Assembly: GCA_964368965.1 (NCBI GenBank) | Contig: CAYJDR010000017.1 | Coordinates: forward strand, 1 to 42,900 | Direction: 5' to 3' | DNA: 42,900 nucleotides | Source of the DNA: CAYJDR01 sp964368965 | GTDB lineage: Bacteria; Chrysiogenota; Deferribacteres; Deferribacterales; Mucispirillaceae | In this document: piece after piece, positions 1 to 7,769 of the stretch | Layout: every line of letters begins with the position of its first letter | Numbering within the stretch: position 1 is the stretch's first letter | Translations under genes and position numbers: made by a program | Notes under the pieces: model-generated | What the model saw: only the letters and a program-made list of their open reading frames with translations | What the model was told of the DNA's origin: nothing | Database searches by the model: none

Positions 1-146
1 GTGCCATATAATATAGCCATTTGCCACGGCTTAACACTTTTGTTAGCCGATTTCAGCCAAGCGTAACCGCCTGCGATTATTAGAATTTGTGCTATACCGA
101 AAATCATCCAGTATAGGCTGTTTATCATTACTACTCCAGGAAACAT
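1..146 (-). CDS. rdhB: RdhB-type membrane anchor, first copy (3' end outside window)
   Basis: A small membrane protein whose 3' end lies beyond the window edge; 48 codons are visible. It starts MFPGVVMINSLYWM and has one clear hydrophobic helix (about residues 8-29) followed by a basic stretch (KSANKSVK) and the start of a second helix. RdhB/PceB proteins are short, multi-helix proteins that hold the exported reductive dehalogenase RdhA at the outer face of the inner membrane. The gene lies downstream of rdhA on the same strand, but after an unusually long gap of about 460 bases. A near-identical second copy in opposite orientation starts at 42673. The start is supported by a purine-rich AAGGAGAGG site just upstream. 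The call rests on length, helix pattern and neighbours. RdhB proteins are poorly conserved, so the family call is good but not certain. Confidence 0.75.
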   Translation of the reverse strand, partial: MFPGVVMINSLYWMIFGIAQILIIAGGYAWLKSANKSVKPWQMAILYG

Positions 147-202
147 AATCCTCTCCTTGCTTTTGTCAATCTTTTAACTTGATACTTCGTTGGGTCTCGC
201 AT
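131..202 (-). CDS. Possible 23-codon leader ORF overlapping the start of rdhB
   Basis: A short reading frame (begins MRDPTKYQ, ends with TAG at 131-133) starts just after a perfect AGGAGG (206-211) and overlaps the first 16 bases of rdhB in another frame. The spacing between AGGAGG and ATG is only 3 bases, which is shorter than optimal. If translated, its termination inside rdhB could couple or tune rdhB translation. The peptide is basic and has no recognisable function. It could equally be chance. Confidence 0.25.
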   Translation of the reverse strand: MRDPTKYQVKRLTKARRGLCFLE

Positions 203-327
203 TTGCCTCCTCATGTATAGCGAAGGGAAACAGAAACGCATGTCGTTTCCCCAAGCGTACCCATATGTGATGTACATTGGGCATAAAATACACTACGTCA
301 GCAAATGCTCAATCCGCCTCGTCTGAA

Positions 328-342
328 GTCAAAATTTTTGAC
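328..342. repeat. 15-base palindrome upstream of rdhB
   Basis: GTCAAAA-T-TTTTGAC is a perfect inverted repeat with 7-base arms and a 1-base centre. It lies about 180 bases upstream of the rdhB start. It could be an operator, but it does not match the CprK dehalobox (TTAAT-N4-ATTAA) or a sigma-54 activator site that I know. Confidence 0.4.
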
Positions 343-420
343 AAAAGATATTTTTAATTTGATTTTTCTTCTTCTATACGGCTAAACTACATTAACCGTG
401 CCGTTGTTAATTTGCTTAAT

Positions 421-600
421 TTTTTTAACTAGGCTAGGCGTACCGCAGTAACACGCTTGAGTGTACACAGACGAAGGTACATGATAGTGGGTTTTATGTT
501 CGCTTTGCTCCAAGAAACAGATTGATTAGCTCTAAACTCATTACTTCGTTAAGAGTCTAATGAAATTGTTTTGAGGAACAACACCGCCTAGTTGAAAAAA
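421..600. repeat. Inverted-repeat-bounded 180-base element after rdhA
   Basis: The left arm, T6 followed by AACTAGGC (421-434), is the reverse complement of the right arm GCCTAGTT-g-A6 (586-600), apart from one bulged base. The arms enclose about 150 bases holding further short pairings, such as GTACC with GGTAC. The right arm lies 9 bases after the rdhA stop codon. It could be a structured RNA segment in the rdhA-rdhB transcript or the footprint of a small mobile element. No target-site duplication is obvious. Confidence 0.35.
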
Positions 601-608
601 GACGCAAA

Positions 609-2258
609 TTAGTGCATTCCGTCATATTCCCAAGTCTGAACGACGTTACTAAACCACTCCTCAGTCCTTTGCCACATTGGTGGATTGTGATAAACAGCAC
701 CTTTACCGCCAGCATGTTCGCCTAAGAATTCTTCACCCGTTGGGTATTTAAAGAAGTTTAGCTGCATTGCAAGTAAGCCTTCGCCGACTAAACCTGTTAC
801 ATCTCTTGCATCTAATTCACGAGAGATTGCGTGAATCCAAGTGTTTTTACGAGTGAATGGGCAGACAGCCATACAAGAGCTACATGTGCCACTTGCAGTA
901 CTTAGCCAACCTAGGTGGCATTTTTCTCTGTCGAGATCCCAGCGTTTAACGCCACGAACAAGTCCTTTTGGTTCATCACCTGATTCGATAGCGCCTGTTG
1001 GGCACGTGTCGGCACAAATTTTACATTTCATACAAAATTTAGCCATACCAATGTTTATTGGTTTGTCATATTCAAAATCGATGTCTGTTATAACACCAGC
1101 TGGTCTAAAGTTAGCACCGACTTCTGGAACCATAGCATAGCCAGCACGTGAAAACTCACCTAATCCTGATGTTAAAACAAATGGTGTCATTATAACTTCA
1201 TAAGTAGCAGCAGGTGTTTGTGCTCTTGATGGATAGCCTATTTCTTGAATAAAGCGCTCTAGTAGTGCTGCAACAAGTCTTACGCGCACATAGCCGTCTT
1301 GTGCATTACCAAAAGATGCCGATGAGTGCATTTTATCCCATTCCATTGGCATCCCAAAAACAATCATGCTTTTCCAATGCTCTGGTACTTTATCGCCATA
1401 TTTGATACCTTGGTCAGGGTAGCCACGCATAACGTTTTTGTACATGAAACGCTCATCAAACTTTGTTATTGCAACGATAGGAGCGCCGAAGCGATGTGCC
1501 ATAGTTTTAATTAGCTCTGATGCATGTCTTGGCGATTTAAACTCTAATTTTTTTCTATTCTTTTTTATGTAGCGGAAATCCCATTTTTCAGGTGGTTGTA
1601 TTTCACCTGTAGCTTTAAAGACATCTTGTGGGTTTTCAGGGATAGTATTTTGTCCTAAAAAGGTTTTGTTAGTGGCAATGTGTGAATTTTTATACGCTTC
1701 AAATAATGCAATTTGATCATATCCACCATTGTTAAGCCATTTATTACGTGCTGCTATTACGTCGATTTTCTTAAGTACATAATCATATGCAACAGGGTTT
1801 TTTCTATAATATTCACCAAGGTGGCCAGGCATTGTTTCAACGCCCGCAGCAGGGGTCCATTTCTTGCTAGCAATCAAGCCCATTGTAGCTGTCCAGCGAT
1901 GTAATAAATAGTCATGCCAGTCGACACGTTCAACAGGTCCGACTTGTTCCGTCATTGCTGCAGTTTCAGCACGAAATGGTTCACGGTTAAAGAATTGCTC
2001 ATCACCCATGTACGTTCTGCCAAAACCTGTGTATGCATCACCAGAGCGAGCAGTTTCAAAGCCAGTTTTTGCAGCACCAGCAACAGATAATGCAGCCGCA
2101 GTTGCGCCACTATATTTTAGCAAATCACGACGTGATAATCCTTTGCGAGCAGAGTCCTGCTCTTGTTGCTCAGCACTTATACGATATTTAGGGTCGTTGA
2201 TAATCTCAAGTGCATTGTGCGAGTCTTTCTCGGTGTTATTGATTTCTTTTTCTGACAT
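609..2258 (-). CDS. rdhA: Reductive dehalogenase catalytic subunit RdhA
   Basis: A 549-residue corrinoid and iron-sulfur enzyme that would use an organohalide as terminal electron acceptor at the outer face of the inner membrane. A Tat signal (SRRDLLKYSG, residues 42-51) is followed by a hydrophobic alanine-rich stretch; the n-region before the twin arginines is unusually long, about 42 residues. Near the C-terminus are two ferredoxin-like cysteine groups: C409-x2-C412-x2-C415-x3-C419-P, then C447 followed by C459-x2-C462-x3-C466-P. This is the RdhA pattern, and the length is typical of respiratory RdhAs. The start is supported by GGAGG 7 bases upstream. A sigma-54 promoter (2292-2307) precedes it, and a divergent sigma-54 activator is adjacent. 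The membrane-anchor gene rdhB follows on the same strand. The substrate cannot be inferred. Confidence 0.95.
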   Translation of the reverse strand: MSEKEINNTEKDSHNALEIINDPKYRISAEQQEQDSARKGLSRRDLLKYSGATAAALSVAGAAKTGFETARSGDAYTGFGRTYMGDEQFFNREPFRAETAAMTEQVGPVERVDWHDYLLHRWTATMGLIASKKWTPAAGVETMPGHLGEYYRKNPVAYDYVLKKIDVIAARNKWLNNGGYDQIALFEAYKNSHIATNKTFLGQNTIPENPQDVFKATGEIQPPEKWDFRYIKKNRKKLEFKSPRHASELIKTMAHRFGAPIVAITKFDERFMYKNVMRGYPDQGIKYGDKVPEHWKSMIVFGMPMEWDKMHSSASFGNAQDGYVRVRLVAALLERFIQEIGYPSRAQTPAATYEVIMTPFVLTSGLGEFSRAGYAMVPEVGANFRPAGVITDIDFEYDKPINIGMAKFCMKCKICADTCPTGAIESGDEPKGLVRGVKRWDLDREKCHLGWLSTASGTCSSCMAVCPFTRKNTWIHAISRELDARDVTGLVGEGLLAMQLNFFKYPTGEEFLGEHAGGKGAVYHNPPMWQRTEEWFSNVVQTWEYDGMH

Positions 2259-2291
2259 CTTCTTTCCTCCATTTTCTTCTGGCAGTTTATG

Positions 2292-2307
2292 AGCAATGGG
2301 TATGCCA
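2292..2307 (-). promoter_or_regulatory. Sigma-54 promoter of rdhA
   Basis: On the minus strand the sequence reads TGGCATA-CCCA-TTGCT, which fits the sigma-54 consensus TGGCAYR-N4-TTGCW at every defined position. It lies about 34 bases upstream of the rdhA start, so the transcript would begin near 2281. The divergent gene encodes a sigma-54 activator, which makes this a coherent control unit. Confidence 0.85.
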
Positions 2308-2374
2308 AATTAGTAACTTGCTTATAATTAAAGTTTTTTAATTTTTTCGCTTTTAAAAATTGTAAAAATAGTGT

Positions 2375-2403
2375 AAATTTGTAAAGATTAAGTTTACAAA
2401 TTT
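2375..2403. promoter_or_regulatory. Perfect inverted repeat, candidate activator binding site
   Basis: AAATTTGTAAA (2375-2385) and TTTACAAATTT (2393-2403) are exact reverse complements separated by 7 bases. The site lies roughly 95-120 bases upstream of the expected rdhA transcription start, the usual distance for an upstream activating sequence of a sigma-54 activator. It is also 19 bases upstream of the activator's own start codon, so the protein may control its own expression. Confidence 0.7.
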
Positions 2404-2422
2404 TATACATAAAGGGGTTGAA

Positions 2423-4363
2423 ATGGCAAGAGTTGTACCAGAGTTACTTAATTTCTCACTGAATAATGATACTAATAGTTTGCGCGAAATAGTGCTTGCA
2501 AAACAGGCGTTTATATCTGGCAATGATGTTGAGTTTGATATACCTGATGCAGTTGTTAGATCATGGCAATTGTCGATGGATGGTGGTTTGCAACCAAATA
2601 TGATGTTGCCAAGTTTAAAACATGTAGAGTTAAACCTAAGCGACATTGAAGAAGCAATGATTGAAACAGTTAGTGAGTTATTTCATAATATTGATACGCG
2701 CACAGAATCTTTCCGAATAAACCGACCATATTTCTATTTATTAAATCATCATGGCTTGATAATACATGAATATGGCAGGCAAGAAGATTTGGACTATATG
2801 CATAGTTTAAATATTGGCATAGGTACAGATTTTTCTTTTGAAGCGATTGGTACGTCAGCTAATAGCATTGCTATATCGGAAAGGAAGTCGGTACAGATGC
2901 TTGGGGCATATAGTTACCTTGATGTTTTTAAAGATAATTTGCATTCAGCTACCCCAGTCGTTGTTGATGGTAATGTTATTGGGGTTATCGGTCTTATAAA
3001 TGTAGAGTTAAGTCAGCAGGCATTTGAAAATACTAATAGGCGTTATAGTGCGTTAGTTTATCGTGCGATAGCGATTAAAAATGCTGTCCAGAGGGTTGTT
3101 GATAATAATGAAAGTGAGTTGATTAGAGAAACAATTAATTTAAATAGCGATATTGATGAAACTTATGGGATTGTAACTGTTGATACTGACAATAGGATTG
3201 CATACATTTGTAACCATGCTAAACAGTTTATATCGTTTGATGAAGTAAAGAAGTTAGAGCATTATATACCTAATATTGATCACATTATAAGTAATATCAA
3301 TTTTAATAAAAATAGCAATAAAAGACAATATCCAGTATCACTACAAGGTGGTAAACTAAGGGCGCTAGTATCTCAGCTAAAAGATGCTGGCAGAGTGATA
3401 GGGCATACATTGTTTTTGTCAAAACCTAACGACAACGATACAAGATACTCGCTCGATAATATTATTGGTAGCCACATTTCATTAAACACGATGAAAGAAA
3501 AGATTAACAACGTATCATCATCTAAGCACAATGTATTGATATTGGGCGAAAGTGGCACAGGCAAGGAAATGATTGCGCAAGCCATACATGAACAATCGGG
3601 AGTGAAGGGGCCGTTTGTTGCTATCAACTGTGCATCAATTCCAGCAAACTTGATTGAAAGTGAGTTGTTCGGCTATGTTGAGGGTGCATTTACAGGTGCC
3701 GCAAAAACCGGAAGCATGGGTAAGATTGAGTTTGCAAATAATGGCACATTATTTCTTGATGAAATAGGCGATATGCCACTTGAGTTACAGCCAGTTTTAT
3801 TGCGAGTGTTAGAAGAGCGTCAAGTTATACCGATCGGTAGCAAAAAGCCGATACCTATCAATATACGAGTAATTGCAGCTACTAATGTGGATTTGTATGA
3901 AAGCGTACAAAATAAAAAATTCCGTGAAGATTTATATTTTAGGTTATCTGTTATCAATGTTGATGTGCCGCCACTTCGTGAGCGTGGTGAAGATATTTTA
4001 GAGCTTGCAAAATATTTTATCGGCAAAGAGCGCTCAATAAACCAAGATGTTGAATTATCTGAAGAAGTAAAAACAATATTCCTGAGCTATGACTGGCCAG
4101 GCAACATAAGGCAGCTTGAAAATGCTATTATTTCATCAATGTATTCGCTCAATAACGAAAAGGTTATAGATATAAAGCATTTGCCAAAAATTATTGCTAA
4201 GAAAATAGGCAACATATCACAAGAAAAACTAGAGTATGAAGATGATATGCTGGAGAACATTAAATATACACTTGAGCGCAACAATGGTAACTACACAAAA
4301 ACTGCAAAGATGCTAGGCATATCACGAACGACATTGTATAATAAATTAAAGAAAACGAAATAA
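2423..4363 (+). CDS. AcoR-type sigma-54-dependent activator of the rdh locus
   Basis: A 646-residue enhancer-binding protein. The N-terminal third has the AcoR/DhaR-type opening (VVRSWQLSMDGGLQP) and a GAF-like sensory domain (about 60-210), followed by a PAS-like region (about 225-340). The AAA+ domain (about 350-585) has Walker A GESGTGKE (375-382) and the sigma-54-contacting GAFTGA loop (421-426). The C-terminus has a Fis-type helix-turn-helix (NYTKTAKMLGISRTTLYNKL). The gene is divergent from rdhA and shares a 164-base control region with a sigma-54 promoter and a perfect inverted repeat, so it most likely switches on rdhA in response to a halogenated compound or related signal. An AGGGG site precedes the start. 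A shortened, nonsense-bearing paralogue lies at 41561-42607. Confidence 0.93.
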   Translation: MARVVPELLNFSLNNDTNSLREIVLAKQAFISGNDVEFDIPDAVVRSWQLSMDGGLQPNMMLPSLKHVELNLSDIEEAMIETVSELFHNIDTRTESFRINRPYFYLLNHHGLIIHEYGRQEDLDYMHSLNIGIGTDFSFEAIGTSANSIAISERKSVQMLGAYSYLDVFKDNLHSATPVVVDGNVIGVIGLINVELSQQAFENTNRRYSALVYRAIAIKNAVQRVVDNNESELIRETINLNSDIDETYGIVTVDTDNRIAYICNHAKQFISFDEVKKLEHYIPNIDHIISNINFNKNSNKRQYPVSLQGGKLRALVSQLKDAGRVIGHTLFLSKPNDNDTRYSLDNIIGSHISLNTMKEKINNVSSSKHNVLILGESGTGKEMIAQAIHEQSGVKGPFVAINCASIPANLIESELFGYVEGAFTGAAKTGSMGKIEFANNGTLFLDEIGDMPLELQPVLLRVLEERQVIPIGSKKPIPINIRVIAATNVDLYESVQNKKFREDLYFRLSVINVDVPPLRERGEDILELAKYFIGKERSINQDVELSEEVKTIFLSYDWPGNIRQLENAIISSMYSLNNEKVIDIKHLPKIIAKKIGNISQEKLEYEDDMLENIKYTLERNNGNYTKTAKMLGISRTTLYNKLKKTK

Positions 4364-4387
4364 GGGAGGCTATCAACCTCCCTTTTA
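4364..4387 (+). terminator. Rho-independent terminator after the rdh activator
   Basis: GGGAGG (4364-4369), a 7-base loop, CCTCCC (4377-4382) and TTTTAT follow directly on the stop codon. The hairpin also separates this gene from the convergent fumarase genes. Confidence 0.85.
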
Positions 4388-4389
4388 TA

Positions 4390-4968
4390 TTACTTAACCA
4401 ATTTGTCTAGTGCAAGTTGTGATTGCTCACGTATTTGCTTGTGCAAGCTGTTGCCGTTAGCGTCCATTGTTACAGTTAATGGGAAGTCTTCCACTTCGAT
4501 AATCCAGAAAGCCTCTGGCGAGCCAAACTCTTCTAACATAAGCACGTCTTTTACTTTCTTAACGCACTTTGCAGAAAGTGAGCCAGCGCCACCGACAGCA
4601 TGTAGATATACAGCGCCAGTTTCTTTTAAGCCTTGTGCAGTTTTGTCACCCATACCACCCTTGCCGATTACCCCACGCACGCTATATTCTGCGATAACGT
4701 CTGCTTGGTAAGGCTCTTCACGTGAAGAAGTTGTTGGGCCAGCTGAAACAAACTCCCACTCTCCAGCGTCATTCTTTTTGACAACTGGGCCGCAATGGTA
4801 GATTGCTGCATCTTTCAAGTATTCTCTGATGAAGTCTGGGCGTTGTTCAACCATATATTTATGAGCTAAGTCACGAGCAGTAACAATTGTGCCTGAAAGC
4901 AACACAGAGTCGCCAACTTTTAAATCTCTAACATCTTGTTCTGATAAAGGTGTAGTAAGTTTACGCAT
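4390..4968 (-). CDS. Fumarate hydratase class I, beta (C-terminal) subunit
   Basis: A 192-residue protein matching the C-terminal domain of iron-sulfur fumarases and the TtdB subunit of L(+)-tartrate dehydratase. With the alpha subunit encoded just upstream it would interconvert fumarate and malate in the cytoplasm. Typical segments are GPTTSSREEPY, GKGGMGDKT and YLHAVGGAGSL. I place the start at 4968 (MRKLTTPLSE), because GAGG sits 6 bases before it and because this gives a tight 8-base overlap with the end of the alpha gene. An upstream ATG at 4983 is in frame but has no better ribosome site. Malate dehydrogenase is divergent next door, so fumarase rather than tartrate dehydratase is the likely activity. 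Confidence 0.88.
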   Translation of the reverse strand: MRKLTTPLSEQDVRDLKVGDSVLLSGTIVTARDLAHKYMVEQRPDFIREYLKDAAIYHCGPVVKKNDAGEWEFVSAGPTTSSREEPYQADVIAEYSVRGVIGKGGMGDKTAQGLKETGAVYLHAVGGAGSLSAKCVKKVKDVLMLEEFGSPEAFWIIEVEDFPLTVTMDANGNSLHKQIREQSQLALDKLVK

Positions 4969-5827
4969 ATGTCGCCTCGCCATTTTTGATAGTTAAAGTT
5001 TTTCTTCTGTTTGCCCAGCACATATAAGATATTGAAACATAGTATGTAGCAGGGTGTCTGTTTTGTGCGCCGATGAAAACATCTAGTACGGTAGTTTTGC
5101 CGCCGAATCCCATAGGTCCGATACCTAGCGAGTTTATGTCTGCAACTAAATCTTTTTCAAGTGTTGCGATAGTTTCATCTGCGTGCCTTTCGCCCATTTT
5201 ACGGAAAAGTTGCTCCTTTGCATACATATGTGATAATGACCTATCGCCACCAACAGCAACACCGATGATACCAGGTGCACAGCCTTGACCTTGCGCTTGT
5301 TGGATAGCATCTAGCACGCATTTGCGAACGCCTTTGAAGTCACGCCCAGCGTTGATAACCATGTCAGGTAGGCGATATTGTGCGCCACAGTTTTCACAGC
5401 CGCCGCCTTTTTGCATGAAGCGAACACGAACATAGTCGTTATCCCATTGGTGAAAGTGGATATATGGGGCATTATGCCCAGTGTTGTCGCCAGAGTTTTT
5501 ACCTGTGACAACGTCAACAGAGTTAGGGCGTAGATATTGCATTTTAGTAGCTTCACGCACAGCACCGATAACGGCTTCTGTATACACTTTTTCGTGTGTG
5601 CCAGCTGGTACGTCGATGTAGAAAATTAGTGCGCCAGTATCTTGGCAGATAGGCGTAGAATTTTCACGTGCTAGTGAGATGTTGTTGATAATAGAGTTTA
5701 AAGCATTTTTTGCGGCAGAGCCGTCTTCTTCTTTTTTGTGTGCTTCAACAATCGCTTCTTCGATATCAGCAGATAAATCTGTCGATGAAAGGCGGATTAA
5801 TTCAAGCAGTTGTCCTTGTAAGCTCAT
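4961..5827 (-). CDS. Fumarate hydratase class I, alpha (N-terminal) subunit
   Basis: A 288-residue subunit carrying the labile [4Fe-4S] cluster of class I fumarases. Candidate cluster cysteines are in ICQDTG, GGGCENCG and GQGCAPG, followed by the family stretch GIIGVAVGGDRS. The start is preceded by a G-rich CGGGGG site. It overlaps the beta gene by 8 bases, which suggests translational coupling. Oxygen-sensitive two-subunit fumarases are common in anaerobes, in keeping with the dehalogenase locus alongside. The divergent malate dehydrogenase makes fumarate-malate-oxaloacetate interconversion the likely role. Confidence 0.9.
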   Translation of the reverse strand: MSLQGQLLELIRLSSTDLSADIEEAIVEAHKKEEDGSAAKNALNSIINNISLARENSTPICQDTGALIFYIDVPAGTHEKVYTEAVIGAVREATKMQYLRPNSVDVVTGKNSGDNTGHNAPYIHFHQWDNDYVRVRFMQKGGGCENCGAQYRLPDMVINAGRDFKGVRKCVLDAIQQAQGQGCAPGIIGVAVGGDRSLSHMYAKEQLFRKMGERHADETIATLEKDLVADINSLGIGPMGFGGKTTVLDVFIGAQNRHPATYYVSISYMCWANRRKTLTIKNGEATYA

Positions 5828-5942
5828 TAAATTTCCCCCGAAATAAGACTTAATTTCTTATGCATAGATTATTACACATAAATTTATTTCTTGCAACGTG
5901 TAAATGTTTTGCATGTTTTTTAAGTTTTTATAAATATTTATG

Positions 5943-5970
5943 TAGACTTAATTAATAAAATCGTTATAAA
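5943..5970 (+). promoter_or_regulatory. Possible sigma-70 promoter of malate dehydrogenase
   Basis: TAGACT (5943-5948) and TATAAA (5965-5970) are separated by 16 bases, about 50 bases before the gene start. The whole 5828-6021 divergent region is very AT-rich, so other -10 choices (for example near 5985) are possible. Confidence 0.45.
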
Positions 5971-6021
5971 GTAGTATTACTGTGTTATATATAAACAGAT
6001 TTCAATTCGGAGGATTGTAAC

Positions 6022-6996
6022 GTGGAATTCAAAAGACCTAAAATTGCATTAATCGGTGGTGGACAAATCGGTGGAGTATTAGCTCAATTAGTAGCACAAC
6101 GCGGCCTTGGCGACGTTGTTATGTTTGATATCGTTGAGGGGCTACCTCAAGGTAAAACTTTAGATATCGCTGAAGCATCAAGAGTGGATGCATTTGGTGT
6201 ATCTGTTACTGGTACAAACGATTACAAAGATATCGAAGGCGCAGGCGTTGTTATTGTTACTGCTGGCGTTCCTAGAAAACCAGGCATGAGCCGTGACGAC
6301 TTACTTGGTATCAACTCTGGTATTATTAAAACAGTTGGTGAAAACATTAAACAATACGCACCAGATGCGTTTGTTATTGTTATCTCTAACCCACTTGACG
6401 CTATGGTTACTTTAATGCGCCAAGCAACTGGCTTCCCAGCTGAAAGGGTTATGGGGCAAGCTGGTGTGTTAGATTCGTCTCGTTTTGCTAGCTTTATCGC
6501 ATGGGAATTAGGTGTATCTGTTAAGGATATAAACGCACTTGTTCTTGGTGGGCATGGCGATACTATGGTTCCATTGGTTAGATATGCTAACGTTGGTGGC
6601 GTTCCTGTTATGGAAATGCTAGAGCAAAAATATAAAAGCGCTGACAAAGCTAAAGAAGTTATGGCGGCTATCGTTGCACGTACTGCTGATGCAGGTGGCG
6701 AAGTTGTTAGGTTGTTAAAAACTGGTTCTGCTTTCTATTCTCCAGCATCATCTGCTATCCAAATGGCTGAGGCTATCATTAAAGATGAAAAAAGAATTAT
6801 TCCTGTTTGTGCATACTTAGACGGCGAATATGGCGTTGATGGCTACTATGTAGGCGTGCCAGCTATACTTGGCGGCAAAGGTGTTGAAAAGGTAGTTGAA
6901 CTTGCACTTAACGATGAAGAGCAAGCTATGTTTGATAACTCTGTTAATGCTGTAAAAACATTAGTAGAAGATATGAAAAAATTAAACTTATTATAG
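6022..6996 (+). CDS. mdh: Malate dehydrogenase (NAD-dependent, LDH-like type)
   Basis: A 324-residue protein of the lactate/malate dehydrogenase superfamily that interconverts malate and oxaloacetate with NAD. The N-terminal Rossmann motif is GGGQIGG, followed by the aspartate-ending strand VVMFDIVEGLPQGK. The active-site loop is GVPRKPGMSRDDLL, with the substrate-binding arginines, and the catalytic histidine is in GGHGDTMVPL. The start is GTG at 6022, supported by CGGAGGA 7 bases upstream. Divergent from fumarase, it would supply consecutive steps of the (reductive or oxidative) TCA route. A GC-rich hairpin follows at 7008-7027. Confidence 0.95.
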   Translation: MEFKRPKIALIGGGQIGGVLAQLVAQRGLGDVVMFDIVEGLPQGKTLDIAEASRVDAFGVSVTGTNDYKDIEGAGVVIVTAGVPRKPGMSRDDLLGINSGIIKTVGENIKQYAPDAFVIVISNPLDAMVTLMRQATGFPAERVMGQAGVLDSSRFASFIAWELGVSVKDINALVLGGHGDTMVPLVRYANVGGVPVMEMLEQKYKSADKAKEVMAAIVARTADAGGEVVRLLKTGSAFYSPASSAIQMAEAIIKDEKRIIPVCAYLDGEYGVDGYYVGVPAILGGKGVEKVVELALNDEEQAMFDNSVNAVKTLVEDMKKLNLL

Positions 6997-7007
6997 GTTG
7001 AATAACT

Positions 7008-7027
7008 AGGCGGCGTAACTGCCGCCT
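7008..7027 (+). terminator. GC-rich hairpin between mdh and radC
   Basis: AGGCGGC (7008-7014), a 6-base loop and GCCGCCT (7021-7027) form a perfect stem just after mdh. The following T-run is poor (TATGTATTACATTTT). It probably terminates or attenuates mdh transcription before radC. Confidence 0.65.
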
Positions 7028-7042
7028 TATGTATTACATTTT

Positions 7043-7711
7043 ATGAGCGACAAACCCCACTACACGAACCACAGGCAGAGATTGTTTGAAAAGTTTGACA
7101 ACAACCCAGACTCTTTGTTTGATTATGAACTGATTGAACTATTGCTGTGCTATTCAAATCTTAGAAAAGATATGAAGCCAGTAGCAAAAGATATATTAAA
7201 ATCGCAAAATGCGTTAATAAACATATTGTCAGATGACTTGTCAAATGTGAAAGGTGTAGGCGCTAGTACTACTAGGTTGTTTAAGGCAATTAAAGAGCTA
7301 TACAATAGGATGCAATCGGCGGAGCTAGAAAGCGGTGTTGCGTTTAGTAGCCCTAAGCAAGTGTTCAGTGCGTTACAATATGACATAGGTTATAGTGATG
7401 TTGAGCATGTTGCCGTATTGTTGCTAAATGCGAAAAATGAGCTAATAGATAAAAAGATAATATCGCATGGTATAGTTGATAGTGCGTTATTGTTGCCTAG
7501 GCAGATTGCTGATGTTGCTATCAAAAGCAAGGCGACTAATATAATATTAGCGCACAACCATCCAACAAACGACCCGACACCATCTGATGCAGATATCGAA
7601 ACGACTATGGCTGTTGAAGATGCGCTTGACCTCTTAGGTATAAAACTTTTAGACCACATCATTGTGTGTAAAACCAGATATAAAAGTATGAAAGAGTTAA
7701 AGTTGTTATAG
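7043..7711 (+). CDS. radC: RadC-family JAMM protein (UPF0758)
   Basis: A 222-residue protein of the RadC/DUF2466 family. The N-terminal part has the family segment FDYELIELLL. The C-terminal JAMM (Mov34) metal site is HNHPTNDPTPSDAD, close to the usual HNHPSGDPxPSxxD, with the conserved glutamate in DVEHVAVLLL. The biochemical role is unsettled; a DNA-repair role was historically proposed. No convincing Shine-Dalgarno sequence precedes the ATG. It is followed by recJ, so a repair neighbourhood is plausible but not proven. Confidence 0.9.
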   Translation: MSDKPHYTNHRQRLFEKFDNNPDSLFDYELIELLLCYSNLRKDMKPVAKDILKSQNALINILSDDLSNVKGVGASTTRLFKAIKELYNRMQSAELESGVAFSSPKQVFSALQYDIGYSDVEHVAVLLLNAKNELIDKKIISHGIVDSALLLPRQIADVAIKSKATNIILAHNHPTNDPTPSDADIETTMAVEDALDLLGIKLLDHIIVCKTRYKSMKELKLL

Positions 7712-7769
7712 TTGTATTTATGCTCAAAGTGGTATAGTATATAAAATAAAAATAAATATGTAGGTTAAT

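Larger units (their letters stand above)
147..608. other. Long rdhA-rdhB intergenic stretch with several inverted repeats
   Basis: This 460-base gap separates rdhA from rdhB on the minus strand. I see no substantial ORF. It holds a cluster of potential stem-loops: GGGAAAC (225-231) with GTTTCCC (245-251); CCCAA (250-254) with TTGGG (277-281), with an inner GTAC pair (257-260 and 272-275); and a 15-base palindrome at 328-342. A long-range inverted repeat (421-434 with 586-600) encloses about 150 bases. No B12-box or other riboswitch signature was recognised. A structured leader, a processing region or a decayed insertion are all possible. Confidence 0.5.

Noticed and set aside
365..400. Possible sigma-54 promoter for rdhB (CGGCACG-N4-ATGTA on the minus strand)
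   Set aside because: The -12 element lacks the conserved GC. Only the -24 half resembles the consensus.
409..426. Possible CprK/FNR-type dehalobox upstream of rdhB
   Set aside because: The sequence around TTAATTTGCTTAAT does not give TTAAT-N4-ATTAA in the right orientation. The region is simply AT-rich.
147..608. Cobalamin riboswitch near the corrinoid-dependent dehalogenase
   Set aside because: No B12 box or characteristic conserved segments were found on either strand.
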